Source of the DNA: a bacterium
Lineage (GTDB): Bacteria > Patescibacteria > Microgenomatia > Levybacterales > UBA12049
Assembly: GCA_021777565.1 (NCBI GenBank)
Contig: JAJYDJ010000002.1
Span: 62,001 to 126,000 of the forward strand
Reading direction: 5' to 3'
DNA: 64,000 bases
This document shows positions 24,795-33,582 of the stretch, in pieces. Position numbers and translations under genes: made by a program. Numbering within the stretch: the stretch's first letter is position 1; the number at the start of each line of letters is the position of its first letter. The notes beneath the pieces are model-generated. The model was not told the DNA's origin, ran no database searches, and saw only the letters and a program-made list of their open reading frames with translations.

Positions 24795-25490
24795 TTAGGC
24801 ACACAGAATGCAGGATGGGTCATTGCAGCGGATTTGTTTGGCTTTTGCCATCCTTTTATTTCTCCCATGTTCTATAAGCATATAAGTAAGTTGATGCCAC
24901 TGACTTTGTGGGAAGAGTGCCATTAAGTCTTGTTCAATTTTTTCTGGTGTTTTATTTTTTGACAAACCCAAAAGCTGAGATTGTTTCATGACGTGTGTGT
25001 CAACCGCAATTCCTTCATCAATATGGTAGGCATTGGAGAGAAAGACATTGGCTGTTTTCCTCCCAACTCCTGGTATTGTTGTCATTTCAGTAATTGTTTT
25101 AGGAAGTATCCCATGGAACGTATCAAGGACAACTTTTGCAGCTTTCTGCACGTTATTTGCCTTATTGTGGTAAAACCCAGTCTGTTTAATATCCTGCTCA
25201 AGTTCGTGGAGGGGAGTAAAAGCAAAATTCACTATTTGTACCAGCTCATCATGAGGAAGTTTCACCGTCTTCTCATATGTTGCATATGTTTGTTTCAGTT
25301 CACTGCGTTCTTTTTTAAATTTGGGGAAGAGAAGAGCTGTCACCTCATTTACTTTTTTGTCAGTACACTGAGCAGAGAGAATAATTGCGACTAGAAGTTC
25401 AAAATGATTACTAAAGTCGAGAACAATGTGAGCATGAGGGTAATGTTTTTGAAGGAGGTCAAAGAGTTTTTGTGCTTCTTGGGTTGTCAT
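24795..25490 (-). CDS. nth: Endonuclease III-like DNA glycosylase
   Basis: 231 residues. A base-excision repair glycosylase/AP lyase for oxidised pyrimidines. The HhH-GPD core is present: SAQCTDKKVN, the hairpin IPGVGRKTANVFL with the catalytic lysine, and VDTHV with the catalytic aspartate. The C-terminal iron-sulfur motif is incomplete: only C-x4-C-x2-C (IRCNDPSCILCA) is seen, whereas the family has C-x6-C-x2-C-x5-C. The start is supported by TATACT six bases upstream. It is the first gene of a two-gene leftward unit. Confidence 0.92.
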   Translation of the reverse strand: MTTQEAQKLFDLLQKHYPHAHIVLDFSNHFELLVAIILSAQCTDKKVNEVTALLFPKFKKERSELKQTYATYEKTVKLPHDELVQIVNFAFTPLHELEQDIKQTGFYHNKANNVQKAAKVVLDTFHGILPKTITEMTTIPGVGRKTANVFLSNAYHIDEGIAVDTHVMKQSQLLGLSKNKTPEKIEQDLMALFPQSQWHQLTYMLIEHGRNKRMAKAKQIRCNDPSCILCA

Positions 25491-25496
25491 ACGGCG

Positions 25497-25502
25497 AGTA
25501 TA
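25497..25502 (-). promoter_or_regulatory. -10 box of nth, leaderless type
   Basis: TATACT on the minus strand with TGA before it (extended -10), six bases, ATG 25490. It overlaps the stop codon of the upstream methyltransferase gene, which lies at 25503. Confidence 0.6.
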
Positions 25503-26216
25503 TCATGAATGCTCTGTAAACGTGGCGTATAGTCCAATTCCAACGGCGATAGAAAGATTGAGACTATCGATCACGTCTGTCTGTTCAATTCTGACTGGTA
25601 TGCACGACTTGGCAAAGGATTCATCAAGTCCAGCTCCTTCAGGACCAAATACAAGAGTGTAGGGGGGAGTAAAAGTGATAGATTGTAACAGCTTTGATCC
25701 CGTGAGCATAAACGCATAGCAGGTTCGAGAAAATACTTTTTGGTAATTTTCAAATGTTTGGAAATACATAACGTTTGTGTGAAAGACCTCGCCCATAGAT
25801 GCGCGAATAACCCGAGGATCATAGATATCTACTGCAGGAGTGACAATTGCAAGATTATTTGTCGCAAATCCAGACATCGTGCGGATGATGGTCCCAAGAT
25901 TGCCGGTATCGCTTGGATTGACAAGAATCACATGATTTTCTTCAGGAATAAGTTGAGTTTGGTATTTTTCAAAAATACCTATGACATACGTATTCTCACT
26001 TTTACTTAATACTTCGATTTGTTTGTCGTCAATGCGTGAGGGGATATTATGCTTTTTGAGTAGCGCTCTTACTTTTTCTATTCCTTCTCCTTGCGCTTTT
26101 GATGAGAAGAGAACTTCTTGTACATGTTGGGGTTGGTACGCTAAAAGTCCAATAGTTGGGGATGTCCCAAGCGTATAGGAATATGAAAAATCTTTTTTGT
26201 ATGGTTTATATTTCAT
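25503..26216 (-). CDS. TrmH/SpoU family RNA 2'-O-methyltransferase
   Basis: 237 residues. The SPOUT knot motifs are clear: motif 1 LVNPSDTGNLGTIIRT, motif 2 YTLVFGPEGAGLDE, and motif 3 VIDSLNLSIAVGIGLY. An N-terminal substrate-binding region (about 1-85) precedes the domain. It methylates ribose in tRNA or rRNA using S-adenosylmethionine; the target is not readable. The start is supported by TGC-TATACT six bases upstream. Confidence 0.92.
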   Translation of the reverse strand: MKYKPYKKDFSYSYTLGTSPTIGLLAYQPQHVQEVLFSSKAQGEGIEKVRALLKKHNIPSRIDDKQIEVLSKSENTYVIGIFEKYQTQLIPEENHVILVNPSDTGNLGTIIRTMSGFATNNLAIVTPAVDIYDPRVIRASMGEVFHTNVMYFQTFENYQKVFSRTCYAFMLTGSKLLQSITFTPPYTLVFGPEGAGLDESFAKSCIPVRIEQTDVIDSLNLSIAVGIGLYATFTEHS

Positions 26217-26222
26217 GTGGCA

Positions 26223-26228
26223 AGTATA
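26223..26228 (-). promoter_or_regulatory. -10 box of RNA methyltransferase, leaderless type
   Basis: TGC-TATACT on the minus strand (extended -10), six bases, ATG 26216. Confidence 0.6.
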
Positions 26229-26234
26229 GCAAAC

Positions 26235-27407
26235 TTAACGCTTTAGTACTTCAAGACCGGGGAGTGTGCCTTTCTCAATATATTCAAGCATCGCACCTCC
26301 ACCAGTTGAAATATGAGAGATCTTTTCAAGATATTCTTCTTTTTCGATCGCCGTAATGGTGTCTCCACCGCCGATGAGTGAATATACGTGAGGGTTTTGT
26401 GTGATGGCATAGTAGAGAAAATCTGTTCCACGTGAAAACTCTGGTTTTGTTGTATCTCCGACAGGTCCATTCCACACGATCGTATGTCCCATTGCAATGG
26501 TCTCTCCCCATATCGCCTGTGTCTCAGGGCCTATATCAAAGATTGAAGCGTTCTGGGGCACTCTAGAGGCCTTACAGACTATAGTATTTGTTTCTTGTTG
26601 AATAACCACATCAATCGGGAAAAGAATTGTTTTATTTTTTTCTGCTGCTAACTGGAGTAACTGTTTTGCTTCATCAATATACTGACTATCAAAAAGACTT
26701 GTGCCGATTTCTTTTCCTTGGGCTGCAAAGAATGTGTTTGCAAGCGCGCCACCAATGAGAAGTGTGTCGGCAATATCTAGAAACTTTTTAATGACTCCAA
26801 TTTTTGTTTCTACTTTGGCACCACCAATGATTGCAATAAAAGGTTTTTCTGTTTCTTGTAATACTTTATCAATCGCAACAACTTCTTCTTTGAGGGCGAG
26901 ACCGCCGTAAGAGGGAATGAGTTTTGCTACTTCAGTCACAGAAGTTTGTTCCCGGTGGCAGACATCAAAGGCATCTTCTACGAAAACATCTGCCAAGGAT
27001 GCAAGTTTTTTTGCAAACTCAGGATCTTTGTCCAACTCCTGGGGATAAAAACGAATATTTTCAAGAACGAGAATCTGGTTTGTCTGTTGATTGGCAAATG
27101 TCTCTTGGGGTTCTGTTAAGAAGTCATGGATAAGGGTGACGGTAACTTCAGGCAACAGGTGTTGGAGTCTATCGGCAACAATTTGCAGAGAATATGTTTC
27201 ATCCCTTCCCTCAGGTCTACCCAAATGCCCAACACAAATAACCTTATTCTTATCTGCGAGCAATTTTTTTATGGTAGGGATATTTTTTTGGATACGAAGA
27301 TCATTGGCAATGGTATGGTTTTGATTTAATGAAACATCAAAGTCTGCACGAAGTAGGACTTTCTTTTCGCTGATGCCAGCGGTGTCAATATAAGTTATCT
27401 GCCCCAT
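26235..27407 (-). CDS. pgk: Phosphoglycerate kinase
   Basis: 390 residues, the usual length. It transfers phosphate from 1,3-bisphosphoglycerate to ADP in glycolysis. N-terminal substrate loop VLLRADFDVSLNQN, the GHLGRPEG motif, the hinge IGGAKVETKIGVI, and the C-terminal nucleotide loop GGGDTITAIE are all present. It lies beside a class I aldolase, with tpiA elsewhere in the window. Its upstream region holds the DnaA-box cluster. Confidence 0.97.
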   Translation of the reverse strand: MGQITYIDTAGISEKKVLLRADFDVSLNQNHTIANDLRIQKNIPTIKKLLADKNKVICVGHLGRPEGRDETYSLQIVADRLQHLLPEVTVTLIHDFLTEPQETFANQQTNQILVLENIRFYPQELDKDPEFAKKLASLADVFVEDAFDVCHREQTSVTEVAKLIPSYGGLALKEEVVAIDKVLQETEKPFIAIIGGAKVETKIGVIKKFLDIADTLLIGGALANTFFAAQGKEIGTSLFDSQYIDEAKQLLQLAAEKNKTILFPIDVVIQQETNTIVCKASRVPQNASIFDIGPETQAIWGETIAMGHTIVWNGPVGDTTKPEFSRGTDFLYYAITQNPHVYSLIGGGDTITAIEKEEYLEKISHISTGGGAMLEYIEKGTLPGLEVLKR

Positions 27408-27425
27408 AGTATTATTTGTGAGAAG

Positions 27426-27526
27426 TTATCCACTTTTCCACATTTTGGTGTGTTTGTGGATAAAGTGAACTGACTCTTGGGCATACAACATAGGTTTTCC
27501 CCATGATTTTCAACAAGTTTTCCACA
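27426..27526. promoter_or_regulatory. Cluster of DnaA-box-like sites
   Basis: In the 164-base-or-less gap between pgk and the aldolase: TTATCCACT (27426-27434), TTTTCCACA (27434-27442), TGTGGATAA (27455-27463, a perfect box on the minus strand), TTTTCCCCA (27495-27503) and TTTTCCACA (27518-27526). That is one perfect and three single-mismatch boxes plus one weaker site in 101 bases, denser than next to dnaA itself. Confidence 0.6.
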
Positions 27527-27571
27527 TCTTTGACTGGTGGGTGTAAAACATGTTTTTGTGTATACGACATA

Positions 27572-28489
27572 TTATTGATAGATTTTTACGACTTCCTCAA
27601 TTGGTTTACCTTCGCATACCAAAGCGGAAATTGCGTCACAAAGCATAATGCCATCCTGTAATGATTTTTCATGAATATTACGTCCCGTTGCGCTCCCACC
27701 AGTGCCACCAACAGCAAGCTGTTCAGCGAGGTTTTGAAGGAATACCAGGGGGATGGTCTGCTCACCACCAATACAAACAACTCTAGTCCTTCCTGCTGCT
27801 TTTACTGCTTGCTGGACAAGCTGCGCACTTGTCTGCGTTTTGGTAGCTGTCGGAGGATATACCTTCACAAAATCAGCACCAAGACAGGCGCCAACCCCAG
27901 CAGCGCCAGCAATCGCCGCTGCGTCTTGCTCATCGCTCTTTTTTAATTCTTTCCCGCGAACATACATCCAAATGATTGCAAGCATCCCCTGTTCATGTGC
28001 TTGTTTTACAACTTGTGCTGCTTCACGAAGATGATACGTTTCATATTCTCCACCAAGATAGACGGTGTATCCAACTCCCAGGATATTTAGCTTGGATTGT
28101 TTTTGAAAATCAACAACATCCTGCACGCTGTACCAAGCAGGACTATAAGGATCAAATTTGTCTTTTGGCAGCAAGTTAGTTTTAGAGTTTATCTTTACAA
28201 GATAGGGGACGTGTGCATAATCGCTTCCATAGCGTGCAATGAGACCAAGTTGAGAAGCAAATACGCCAATCTTTGCTTTGGATGCGATCTGAAAAAGATG
28301 TTCAGGATTTGCATCCTCAGGAGAGATATTCTCCCCAAAGAAATCTTTGTTTAGATGCTCAACTTTTTGATCACCCGCAAAAAGCATAAGTCTGCCACTC
28401 CCACGAGTCGCGATATCAAAATTGTGATGATACTGTTTCTCTTTGTCACGTGCTACATCAAGTGGAATATGCAGTGTATAACTTCCCAT
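27572..28489 (-). CDS. Class I (archaeal-type, DhnA/DeoC-like) fructose-bisphosphate aldolase
   Basis: 305 residues from ATG 28489. TTG 28525 and ATG 28513 are in frame, but a CATACT six bases before 28489 and the usual N-terminal length favour 28489. TIM-barrel aldolase with the Schiff-base lysine in GADFVKVYPP, an early MLFAGDQKVEHLN segment and the phosphate-binding GGTGGSATGRNI. It probably splits fructose-1,6-bisphosphate, fitting pgk next door and tpiA at 48 kb. A related aldolase substrate cannot be excluded. Confidence 0.85.
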   Translation of the reverse strand: MGSYTLHIPLDVARDKEKQYHHNFDIATRGSGRLMLFAGDQKVEHLNKDFFGENISPEDANPEHLFQIASKAKIGVFASQLGLIARYGSDYAHVPYLVKINSKTNLLPKDKFDPYSPAWYSVQDVVDFQKQSKLNILGVGYTVYLGGEYETYHLREAAQVVKQAHEQGMLAIIWMYVRGKELKKSDEQDAAAIAGAAGVGACLGADFVKVYPPTATKTQTSAQLVQQAVKAAGRTRVVCIGGEQTIPLVFLQNLAEQLAVGGTGGSATGRNIHEKSLQDGIMLCDAISALVCEGKPIEEVVKIYQ

Positions 28490-28495
28490 ACCCTT

Positions 28496-28501
28496 AGTAT
28501 G
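28496..28501 (-). promoter_or_regulatory. -10 box of aldolase, leaderless type
   Basis: CATACT on the minus strand, six bases (AAGGGT), then ATG 28489. A 4/6 match, supported mainly by the spacing. Confidence 0.4.
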
Positions 28502-28552
28502 TACAAAAATCATATAAAAAGACAAGTCTTACTGTCGTTTCGAGCCTGAACG

Positions 28553-28561
28553 TGTTACAAT
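28553..28561 (+). promoter_or_regulatory. Extended -10 of valS, leaderless type
   Basis: TGT-TACAAT followed by six bases and ATG 28568. Transcription would begin at or next to the start codon. Confidence 0.65.
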
Positions 28562-28567
28562 TGCACC

Positions 28568-30730
28568 ATGGCACAAACAACATTACCAAAAGAAACAGAA
28601 CAAAAAATCTATCAAATGTGGGAGGAGGGTGGCTATTTCAAGGCAGATCCTGACAGTGAAAAGAAACCATACTCTCTTCTTATGCCCCCACCAAATTTAA
28701 CTGGAAAACTGCACATGGGTCATGCCATGCAACATTCCATCCTTGATGCGCTGGCCCGATTCAAGCGTATGCAAGGCTATGATGTATTGCTCCTTCCTGG
28801 GGTGGATCATGCTGGAATTTTGTTTGAAGGGACACTAAACAAACAGCTTGCAAAAGAGAACCTTTCAAAACAGAAATTAGGCAGAGATGCCTGGATGGAG
28901 AAGGCATGGGCATTTAAAGAAGAAAACTACAATGCATTTCATAACACCTGGAAAGTTATTGGCGTGTCTGCTGATTGGTCACGAGAAGTATTTACGTTTC
29001 AAGAGAGTGTGCAACAGTCAGTGGTGGAAGAGTTTAGAAAGTTCTGGGATCAGGGCTTGTTATATAAAGGTGCTTACATTGTGCAGTGGTGTCCTAAATG
29101 TGGTACAGCAATTGAAGATCTAGAAATGGAATATGAAGAGCGAAAAGAGAAGCTTTACTACGTAAAGTATGCTGTCGAAGGGAAGAGTGAAGAATTTGTA
29201 ACAATTGCAACAGCCAGACCGGAAACTATTTTTGCAGATAGTGCTATCGCGGTCTATCCTGGTCACCCAGAGTTTCAACAATATGTTGGATCGCTGGTCA
29301 TAAATCCGCTCACTGGCGCTCAGATTCCAGTGATTGAAGACAAGCGAGTAGATAAAGATTTTGGTACTGGTGCCCTTAAAATTACGCCAGGGCATGACCC
29401 ATTGGATTATGAAGTTGGCAGGGACCATGACCTCCCAATGTTTCATGCGATTGATAAGACAGGGCACATGACGCACCTGGCTATGTATGGAGATGGGAAA
29501 GATGACACCATGGAAGGCTTTACGATTACTGAAGCACGATCCCGAAGTGAGGCTATTCTGCAAGAGCGGGGAGCGATTGAGAAAATTGAAGAATATACAC
29601 ACTCCGTACCGGTGTGTGAGAGATGCAAGACAACAGTAGAGCCATTGGTTTCTGAGGAATGGTTTGTGAAGATGAAAGATATTGCTGCCAAAGCGATAGA
29701 ACATATTGGCGAAATTAACTTTGCACCAAAACATTACGAAGAGATGCTATCTGATTGGCTCTCAAAGATTCATGATTGGTCCATCTCTCGTTCTCTCTGG
29801 TGGGGACACCGTATCCCTGTCTGGTATTGTGAAAATTCTAACCCAGGACACAAGGTAGGGAAGGATCAAGATTTGGTGATATCATTTGCCAAACCTGAAG
29901 TGGCCTGTTCGTGTGGTGCACAGAATTGGGTTCAAGATGAACAAGTGCTAGACACGTGGTTCTCAAGTGGCATGTGGCCACTCGTTACTCTTGGGTGGCC
30001 TGAGAAAACAAAAGAATTTACTAAATATTTCCCATTTGATTTTGAACTGACATCACCTGATATTCGCTATTTATGGATTGCACGCATGATTATGCTCGCA
30101 CTTCATTTCGAGGATAGCATCCCGTTTAAAAACATGTTCTTTCATGGAAGACTTCTTGATTTACAAGGTAGGAAGTTCTCAAAGTCACTCGGAAATGGTA
30201 TTGATCCGGATGAACTGCGTGAAGCATGGGGAACAGATGCAATGCGTATGACGCTTTACAGCTATAGTGCACCAGGACGAGATGCGAAGGTTAATCGTCA
30301 GATTATGGATGAAAGGTGTAAGAGTTATCGAAACTTTGCAACAAAGCTGCAAAACCTGGCAAGATTTATTTATGAATTGAAACCAGAGGAGACAGATGGG
30401 GAATCGAGTGGACAACACGAAGACGATACAAAAATGAGAGAGAGAATGCAGGGGGTCATTAAGGAAGTGACAGGTTATATTGATGGATTTCAGCTCCATT
30501 TGGCAGTTGACACGCTCTATTCATTTGTGTGGCATGAATTTGCTGATATCTATGTGGAAAGCACCAAATCACGTCGAGCACAAGCTCAAGAGACACTGGA
30601 ATACATTTTCTCAACAAGTTTGACACTCCTGCATCCATTCATGCCGTTTGTGACTGAGGATATTTATCAGAGACTGTATCCTGAAGAGGCGAGAAAAGCC
30701 CCCCTCATGATCAAAACCTGGCCAAAATAG
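28568..30730 (+). CDS. valS: Valyl-tRNA synthetase, short form
   Basis: 720 residues. HIGH motif is HMGH (PPPNLTGKLHMGH) and KMSKS is RKFSKSLGN. The editing domain between them has TIATARPETIFADSA and GTGALKITPGHDPLDYEVG. Anchoring zinc-type cysteines (CPKCG, CERC) are visible. The protein ends at PLMIKTWPK right after the anticodon-binding helices. The C-terminal coiled-coil arm of ordinary bacterial ValRS (850-950 residues) is absent. The frame ends cleanly and no continuation is seen in other frames, so this is a genuine short form. Confidence 0.95.
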   Translation: MAQTTLPKETEQKIYQMWEEGGYFKADPDSEKKPYSLLMPPPNLTGKLHMGHAMQHSILDALARFKRMQGYDVLLLPGVDHAGILFEGTLNKQLAKENLSKQKLGRDAWMEKAWAFKEENYNAFHNTWKVIGVSADWSREVFTFQESVQQSVVEEFRKFWDQGLLYKGAYIVQWCPKCGTAIEDLEMEYEERKEKLYYVKYAVEGKSEEFVTIATARPETIFADSAIAVYPGHPEFQQYVGSLVINPLTGAQIPVIEDKRVDKDFGTGALKITPGHDPLDYEVGRDHDLPMFHAIDKTGHMTHLAMYGDGKDDTMEGFTITEARSRSEAILQERGAIEKIEEYTHSVPVCERCKTTVEPLVSEEWFVKMKDIAAKAIEHIGEINFAPKHYEEMLSDWLSKIHDWSISRSLWWGHRIPVWYCENSNPGHKVGKDQDLVISFAKPEVACSCGAQNWVQDEQVLDTWFSSGMWPLVTLGWPEKTKEFTKYFPFDFELTSPDIRYLWIARMIMLALHFEDSIPFKNMFFHGRLLDLQGRKFSKSLGNGIDPDELREAWGTDAMRMTLYSYSAPGRDAKVNRQIMDERCKSYRNFATKLQNLARFIYELKPEETDGESSGQHEDDTKMRERMQGVIKEVTGYIDGFQLHLAVDTLYSFVWHEFADIYVESTKSRRAQAQETLEYIFSTSLTLLHPFMPFVTEDIYQRLYPEEARKAPLMIKTWPK

Positions 30731-30758
30731 GGAAACACAAAAATGTGAGGAATGGGGA

Positions 30759-31442
30759 TTATCCTTCTGATTCTTCAGCTGCAGCTTCTTCAGTCTTTTC
30801 TTCTTCGCCCTCAGTTCCTTCTTCACCTTCTGGAGTCTCCGCACCTTCTTCGCCTTCAGTGACAACTGGTTCTTCTTCAACCTCTTCTGGAACGCCGGCT
30901 ATCTTTACAATGGTCTCCTCGGCACCGGTCAGAATCTCAACGCCTTCTGGGGCTTTCAAATCACCAACAGTGATTCCTTCATCAACGGCGGTTAATTTTT
31001 CAACGTTGACCACAAAACTTTCTGGAAGATTGGTTGGGAGCGCTTCAACTTCAACCTCGCTGAGAACCTGCATAAGCATGCCAAGCCCTTCTGTGACTGC
31101 TGGGGATTCTCCTTCGAGAACAACGGGGACCATTGAAGTAAGTTTTTCTTTCAAGTTTACTTGCAGAAGGTCTGCGTGGATCGGGACTCTTTTGACATAA
31201 TCATATTGCACATCCTGGATAAGGATTGGGTGCACCTCTCCTGCGATAGTAAGGTCGGTCAAACCGTTGGCGCCTGCTTCTTTATACAGTGCCATAAAAG
31301 TTTTAGTGTCTGCTTGAAGCGCCATGGGTTCAGTCCCAGCGCCATATAAATGAAGTGGGAGAATGCCTTTCGCACGAAGCTGTTTCACTTTTTTGCCCGT
31401 GACACTTCGTACATCTGCGGAAAGCTGATATCTTTTTTGCAT
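30759..31442 (-). CDS. rplY: 50S ribosomal protein L25, long (Ctc/TL5) form
   Basis: 227 residues. The 5S-rRNA-binding L25 domain is about 1-95 (LSADVRSVTGKKVKQLRAKG, then IQDVQYDYVKRVPIHADLLQ). The TL5-type beta domain spans about 100-185. The last 40 residues are almost all E, G, T and A, a highly acidic low-complexity tail. It is convergent with valS. The start is supported by TATAAT six bases upstream. Confidence 0.95.
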   Translation of the reverse strand: MQKRYQLSADVRSVTGKKVKQLRAKGILPLHLYGAGTEPMALQADTKTFMALYKEAGANGLTDLTIAGEVHPILIQDVQYDYVKRVPIHADLLQVNLKEKLTSMVPVVLEGESPAVTEGLGMLMQVLSEVEVEALPTNLPESFVVNVEKLTAVDEGITVGDLKAPEGVEILTGAEETIVKIAGVPEEVEEEPVVTEGEEGAETPEGEEGTEGEEEKTEEAAAEESEG

Positions 31443-31448
31443 GCTGAT

Positions 31449-31454
31449 ATTATA
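31449..31454 (-). promoter_or_regulatory. -10 box of rplY, leaderless type
   Basis: Perfect TATAAT on the minus strand, six bases (ATCAGC), ATG 31442. Confidence 0.65.
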
Positions 31455-31485
31455 CCGGATGGATGACTTTTCTGCAAACGTAAGC

Positions 31486-31491
31486 TACGAT
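31486..31491 (+). promoter_or_regulatory. -10 box of ruvC, leaderless type
   Basis: TACGAT, six bases, ATG 31498. Confidence 0.5.
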
Positions 31492-31497
31492 AGGGGC

Positions 31498-31980
31498 ATG
31501 CGTATCTTAGGAATCGATCCCGGAATTGGAAGAACCGGTTGGGGAATCATTGATACAGACGGCCAAAAATCAACAGTTGTTGCGTATGGGTGTATAGAAA
31601 CTGAACCAAAATCAGAAACTCCAGGGAGGCTTTTTGCACTCTACGATGAAGTGACAAACATAATGAAAGAATACTCGCCTGAAGCATTCTCTATTGAAGA
31701 TCTTTTCTTCAACAAAAATGTTACGACAGCGCTGACGGTGGGGCAGGCTCGAGGAGTAATTATTCTGGCCGCGGTACAGCACAATCTTCCTGTTGCGGTA
31801 TATACACCCCTACAAGTAAAAATGGCACTCACAGGCTATGGTAGGGCAGAAAAATCACAAGTAGGGAAAATGGTACAGCTAATACTTAAACTGCCCAAAA
31901 TTCCAACACCCGATGATACCGCTGATGCCCTGGCTATAGCACTTACTCATGGGATGAGCTATAAGATGAAGCGAAAGTGA
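31498..31980 (+). CDS. ruvC: Holliday junction resolvase RuvC
   Basis: 160 residues from ATG 31498; the frame is open further upstream to 31441, but MRILGIDPG is the family start and a -10 lies six bases before it. Catalytic acids D7, E67 (SIEDLFF), D140 and D143 are present. It cleaves Holliday junctions with RuvA and RuvB, which follow in order. Confidence 0.96.
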   Translation: MRILGIDPGIGRTGWGIIDTDGQKSTVVAYGCIETEPKSETPGRLFALYDEVTNIMKEYSPEAFSIEDLFFNKNVTTALTVGQARGVIILAAVQHNLPVAVYTPLQVKMALTGYGRAEKSQVGKMVQLILKLPKIPTPDDTADALAIALTHGMSYKMKRK

Positions 31981-32025
31981 CCTTTCCTATTTGTATTTTT
32001 TTCTGCTATTCTTGAGAAGTAAATT

Positions 32026-32580
32026 ATGATTGGAAGTCTTCGTGGTACAGTACTATCTCTGAGCGGTGGCATATTACTTCTGGATGTTCATGGGGTTGGG
32101 TATCGTGTCTTTGTCCCAGTTTCACTTTTAAGTAAGAAGGTGGGAGATGAAGTCATTATCTATACGCATTTACATGTAAAGGAAGATGCGCTTGATCTTT
32201 TTGGATTTGAAAATCCAGATGAGCTTTCCCTTTTTGAGAAACTCATTACAGTTTCGGGCGTTGGTCCCAAAACAGCACTTGGTGTATTTACCCTTGGCAC
32301 TGGACAAGAGATTGTTACGGCACTGGAAAAAGGGGATGTCGCATTTTTTACTCGAGTCCCTCGTCTGGGAACAAAGAATGCGCAGAAGATTATTGTAGAA
32401 CTCAAGGGAAAGATCGATCTGTCTGATATGAATGTCGGCGCAGGAGACAGAGACGTGGTTGATGCCCTGATTGGCTTTGGATTTAGCGAAAAGGAAGCTC
32501 GAGATGCTCTCAAACTGGGTGATGCCAATGCCGAAACCTCAACTCGTATAAAAATGGCATTAAAAAATTTGGGGAGATAA
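32026..32580 (+). CDS. ruvA: Holliday junction DNA helicase subunit RuvA
   Basis: 184 residues. The OB domain is at 1-64 (MIGSLRGTVLSL, GVGYRVFVP), then helix-hairpin-helix motifs (LITVSGVGPKTALGV and RVPRLGTKNAQKII) and a C-terminal three-helix RuvB-binding domain (DVVDALIGFGFSEKEARDAL). An extended -10 (TGC-TATTCT, 32004-32012) lies 13 bases before the start, so this gene can also be transcribed apart from ruvC. Confidence 0.96.
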   Translation: MIGSLRGTVLSLSGGILLLDVHGVGYRVFVPVSLLSKKVGDEVIIYTHLHVKEDALDLFGFENPDELSLFEKLITVSGVGPKTALGVFTLGTGQEIVTALEKGDVAFFTRVPRLGTKNAQKIIVELKGKIDLSDMNVGAGDRDVVDALIGFGFSEKEARDALKLGDANAETSTRIKMALKNLGR

Positions 32581-32583
32581 TCT

Positions 32584-33582
32584 ATGGAAGAAAATATATT
32601 TGATCCAGTGATTGTGCAAGAAGAAGAAAAACTGTTTGCATCTTTACGGGCAGACAATTGGGATAGCTTCTTAGGACAAGAAGGAATAAAAGAATCATTA
32701 CATGTTGCCATCACTGCTGCAAAGAAGCGCAATGAGGCTATGGAGCATGTTCTTTTTTATGGGCCCCCGGGTTTGGGCAAAACCACACTTTCTCATTTGA
32801 TTGCGAAAGAAATGGGTACGAATATCCGCGTGACGAGTGGCCCCGCCATTGAAAGAGCGGGAGATCTGGCAGCCATTCTAACTAATCTTGAGAAAGGGGA
32901 TATTTTGTTTATTGATGAGATTCACAGACTGCGCACTCAAATTGAAGAAACGTTATATTCTGCCATGGAAGACTATGCACTAGATATCGTGGTTGGCAAA
33001 GGGCCGTCTGCACGAACACTTCGTATTGATTTACCCCAATTCACACTCGTTGGTGCGACGACAAAAGCAGGAAGCCTTTCAGGGCCTTTGAGAGATCGTT
33101 TCGGTGTGGTGCATCGACTTAATTTTTATAGCCCTGAGGAAATCATGAAAATTCTTGAGTCAGCTGCAGAGAAATTGCACATTACTATAGATAAACCAAG
33201 TCTTCGTGCCCTGGCTGATAGGTCACGTGGGACGCCTCGTATTGCCTTGAGACTCTTGAAGAGAGTGCGAGATATGGCACAGATTCAAGATATTTCCCAT
33301 GTTAACGAACATATTACTGCGCAAGCACTTTCACTGTTATCTATTGACGAAAAAGGCTTGGATGACTTGGACAGACGGTATCTGTCCTCTATAATACATA
33401 TGCACCGAGGTGGGCCAGTTGGTGTTGAAACATTGGCCGCGAGCCTGTCAGAAGATATAGGGACACTTGAGGAAGTAGTTGAGCCATATTTGTTGCAAAT
33501 TGGATTCTTACAGAAAACCCCACGTGGGAGAGTGGCTAATGACAGCGCGTACTCGCACCTTCATGTTGAAAAAAAAGTATGA
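32584..33582 (+). CDS. ruvB: Holliday junction branch migration ATPase RuvB
   Basis: 332 residues. Walker A GPPGLGKT at 60-67, Walker B ILFIDEIHRL, sensor segment TLVGATTKAG, arginine-finger region GPLRDRFG, and the C-terminal winged helix (LLQIGFLQKTPRGRVAN). It begins three bases after ruvA. The stop overlaps the next gene (ATGA). Confidence 0.97.
   Translation: MEENIFDPVIVQEEEKLFASLRADNWDSFLGQEGIKESLHVAITAAKKRNEAMEHVLFYGPPGLGKTTLSHLIAKEMGTNIRVTSGPAIERAGDLAAILTNLEKGDILFIDEIHRLRTQIEETLYSAMEDYALDIVVGKGPSARTLRIDLPQFTLVGATTKAGSLSGPLRDRFGVVHRLNFYSPEEIMKILESAAEKLHITIDKPSLRALADRSRGTPRIALRLLKRVRDMAQIQDISHVNEHITAQALSLLSIDEKGLDDLDRRYLSSIIHMHRGGPVGVETLAASLSEDIGTLEEVVEPYLLQIGFLQKTPRGRVANDSAYSHLHVEKKV

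Noticed and set aside
29120..29734. 204-residue frame antisense to valS
   Set aside because: Shadow frame; valS is unambiguous.
30731..30758. Short ACACAAAAATGTG hairpin between valS and rplY as a terminator
   Set aside because: Stem is only 4 bp with no T-run; the gap is too short to judge.
30745..31200. Serine/proline-rich 151-residue frame opposite rplY
   Set aside because: Mirror of the acidic Glu/Gly tail of L25 on the other strand.
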